This document shows positions 62,969 through 64,000 of a stretch of DNA of 64,000 nucleotides, piece after piece. The stretch is from contig NZ_JASBAN010000001.1 in the NCBI RefSeq assembly GCF_029953305.1, positions 1,263,501-1,327,500 on the forward strand. Reading direction: 5' to 3'. How positions within the stretch are numbered: position 1 is the stretch's first letter; every line of letters begins with the position of its first letter. The notes under the pieces were generated by a model. It did not search any database. It was not told the DNA's origin and was given only the letters and a program-made list of their open reading frames with translations. The DNA comes from Commensalibacter nepenthis. Lineage in GTDB: Bacteria > Pseudomonadota > Alphaproteobacteria > Acetobacterales > Acetobacteraceae. The position numbers and the translations under genes are program-made.

Positions 62969-63937
62969 TTATTGATTATCGACCAAAATAACAATTTCAT
63001 TTGTAATTGTTGGTTGTAATGCATAGGCTGCTCTTGCTGCCCTGACACCAGTTTTGCACACACAAACAATACGTTGTGACAAAGGCGGTTGCCATGCAAC
63101 AATTTCATTGGGTAAAAGGCGGATCACATTCACTCTTACACTTTGTGGAGCTTCTCGACTATCTCTTAATTCGATAATGCAATCATCAGGTAGAAGATCA
63201 TTACGATCGATAAAGGTAATATTATTTTCTTGGGGTTCTTGAGCTTGGTCAAAACGGAAGTCGGTGAAATGCCATGTGCGACAATCGACATTAATTAATT
63301 GTCCTAATGGGGTAGGGGTAAAATCAAGTAAGACACTTAACGCCATTTGGGCTTGTATTGCTCCTAAAATAGATACGATCGGTCCCATTACCCCTACCGT
63401 ATTACAATTTCCATCTGCTAATAGCATTTTAGGAAATAAAGCTCTGTAACTGGGTGCGCTACCACAAAAGCCACCAACATATCCTTGTCTCTCAATTACA
63501 GAGGCGCTAATCAATGGTAGTGACAATTTCAGACATGCATCTGATAAGATATAGGTAACCATAAAGCTGTCTGAGGCATCAATAACCAAATCTATATTTT
63601 GCAAAGCTTGGTTGACATTGCTAGGCGTTAATCTTTCTTGATGCACATCTATGGCGCAATGAGGATTAGATTGATTTAATATTGTCTTTGCAGATATTGC
63701 TTTACTTTTACCGATATCCTCCATCCGATACAAAATTTGTCGATGTAAATTATGTTCTTCAACTATATCATGATCGTAAAGGCGAATATATCCAACACCA
63801 GCACCGCATAAAAGTGGTAAAACCGTGCAACCTAATCCACCACAACCCACAACTAGGACACGAGCAGCTTGTAACTTATGCTGCCCATTTTCACCAATTT
63901 CTGGCAATCGCATTTGTCTTTCATAGCGTTGCATCAT
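62969..63937 (-). CDS. ThiF/MoeB-family adenylyltransferase with rhodanese-like C-terminus
   Basis: 322 residues from ATG 63937, which overlaps the upstream stop (ATGA); the frame extends ten codons further. E1-like domain: Gly-Cys-Gly-Gly-Leu-Gly-Cys (ATP loop) near 31-37, Asn-Leu-His-Arg-Gln near 62-66, Ile-Asp-Ala-Ser-Asp-Ser near 120-125. The zinc Cys-x2-Cys usual in MoeB/ThiF is replaced by Ser-Tyr-Arg-Ala. The C-terminal 90 residues form a rhodanese-like domain with Cys-Val-Cys-Lys-Thr-Gly-Val-Arg-Ala-Ala. It activates a sulfur-carrier C-terminus for thiamin or molybdopterin synthesis; which one is open. Confidence 0.85.
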   Translation of the reverse strand: MMQRYERQMRLPEIGENGQHKLQAARVLVVGCGGLGCTVLPLLCGAGVGYIRLYDHDIVEEHNLHRQILYRMEDIGKSKAISAKTILNQSNPHCAIDVHQERLTPSNVNQALQNIDLVIDASDSFMVTYILSDACLKLSLPLISASVIERQGYVGGFCGSAPSYRALFPKMLLADGNCNTVGVMGPIVSILGAIQAQMALSVLLDFTPTPLGQLINVDCRTWHFTDFRFDQAQEPQENNITFIDRNDLLPDDCIIELRDSREAPQSVRVNVIRLLPNEIVAWQPPLSQRIVCVCKTGVRAARAAYALQPTITNEIVILVDNQ

Positions 63938-64000
63938 GAACAGCTTTTCCGAATTTGAGCAAGCCATTCATTACAACGATGGATAGGATCAACAGCGCAT
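63934..64000 (-). CDS. 3' end of an upstream gene, partial
   Basis: The last 21 codons (ending Glu-Trp-Leu-Ala-Gln-Ile-Arg-Lys-Ser-Cys-Ser-stop) of a minus-strand gene entering from the right edge. Its TGA overlaps the ATG of the ThiF-like gene in ATGA, so the two are translationally coupled. Too short to name; a thiamin or sulfur-transfer gene would fit. Confidence 0.6.
   Translation of the reverse strand, partial: CAVDPIHRCNEWLAQIRKSCS

Noticed and set aside
1-64000. tRNA, rRNA, CRISPR arrays or prophage genes
   Set aside because: No cloverleaf, repeat-spacer series, integrase, or phage structural gene was seen in any intergenic region on reading both strands.

Overview
The window is a 64 kb chromosomal piece of an AT-rich alphaproteobacterium. 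Gene content points to Acetobacteraceae: the transketolase / transaldolase-phosphoglucose isomerase / 6-phosphogluconate dehydrogenase / lactonase / rpiA / gluconokinase block, an OprB-type sugar porin, MetX-MetW and heme A synthase. The low GC suggests a Commensalibacter-like insect symbiont; this is an inference from composition and gene order, not a database match. I see no rRNA, tRNA, CRISPR array or intact transposase, and no gene I recognise as a DNA-binding transcription regulator.

Layout. 1-5.8 kb: end of a secreted protein, metX-metW, group IV ornithine-type decarboxylase with a coupled small upstream ORF, YihY and RlpA. 6-8.9 kb: aroQ-accB-accC, then apt. 9-20.8 kb: housekeeping and envelope genes (SDR, sirtuin, a damaged uracil-DNA glycosylase, MarC, a large MscS channel, YigZ, GT61, GST, TVP38, CtaA, TldD). 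21-24.6 kb: SGNH/MBOAT acylation pair, a decayed thiM and a tandem UspA protein. 24.8-33.8 kb: two polyol arms. The leftward arm has a xylitol-type dehydrogenase and an MFS permease. The rightward arm has an erythritol/L-threitol-type dehydrogenase, a paralogous MFS permease, an SDR, DhaK and DhaL, with an RpiB-like isomerase divergent to it. 34.2-39.3 kb: OprB porin and the FtrABCD iron uptake system, with a Fur-like site between them. 39.3-41 kb: hisC and an ankyrin protein. 41.8-56.8 kb: pentose-phosphate block interrupted by a GltD-like ferredoxin/NADPH oxidoreductase and pyruvate:ferredoxin oxidoreductase. 56.7-62.6 kb: probable copper-uptake locus (OprC-like TonB receptor, Met/His-rich DUF2946 protein, TonB, a variant SCO protein). 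62.9-64 kb: ThiF/MoeB-like E1 enzyme.

How it fits together. The rightward polyol arm is best read as tetritol catabolism: tetritol to erythrulose, phosphorylation by DhaKL, isomerisation by the RpiB-like enzyme to erythrose 4-phosphate, then entry into the transketolase/transaldolase block 8 kb away. The xylitol arm would deliver xylulose to the same pathway. Pyruvate could then be oxidised by PFOR, with electrons passed to NADP+ by the GltD-like partner, which is unusual for a family known as strict aerobes.

Gene decay is visible in several places: thiM (in-frame stop plus frameshift), a DUF1971/TehB-N gene with two amber codons, a uracil-DNA glycosylase whose C-terminus is scattered over three frames, and a DUF7660-like fragment. 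A 40-residue membrane ORF with a perfect Shine-Dalgarno and its own terminator was found between the two polyol arms.
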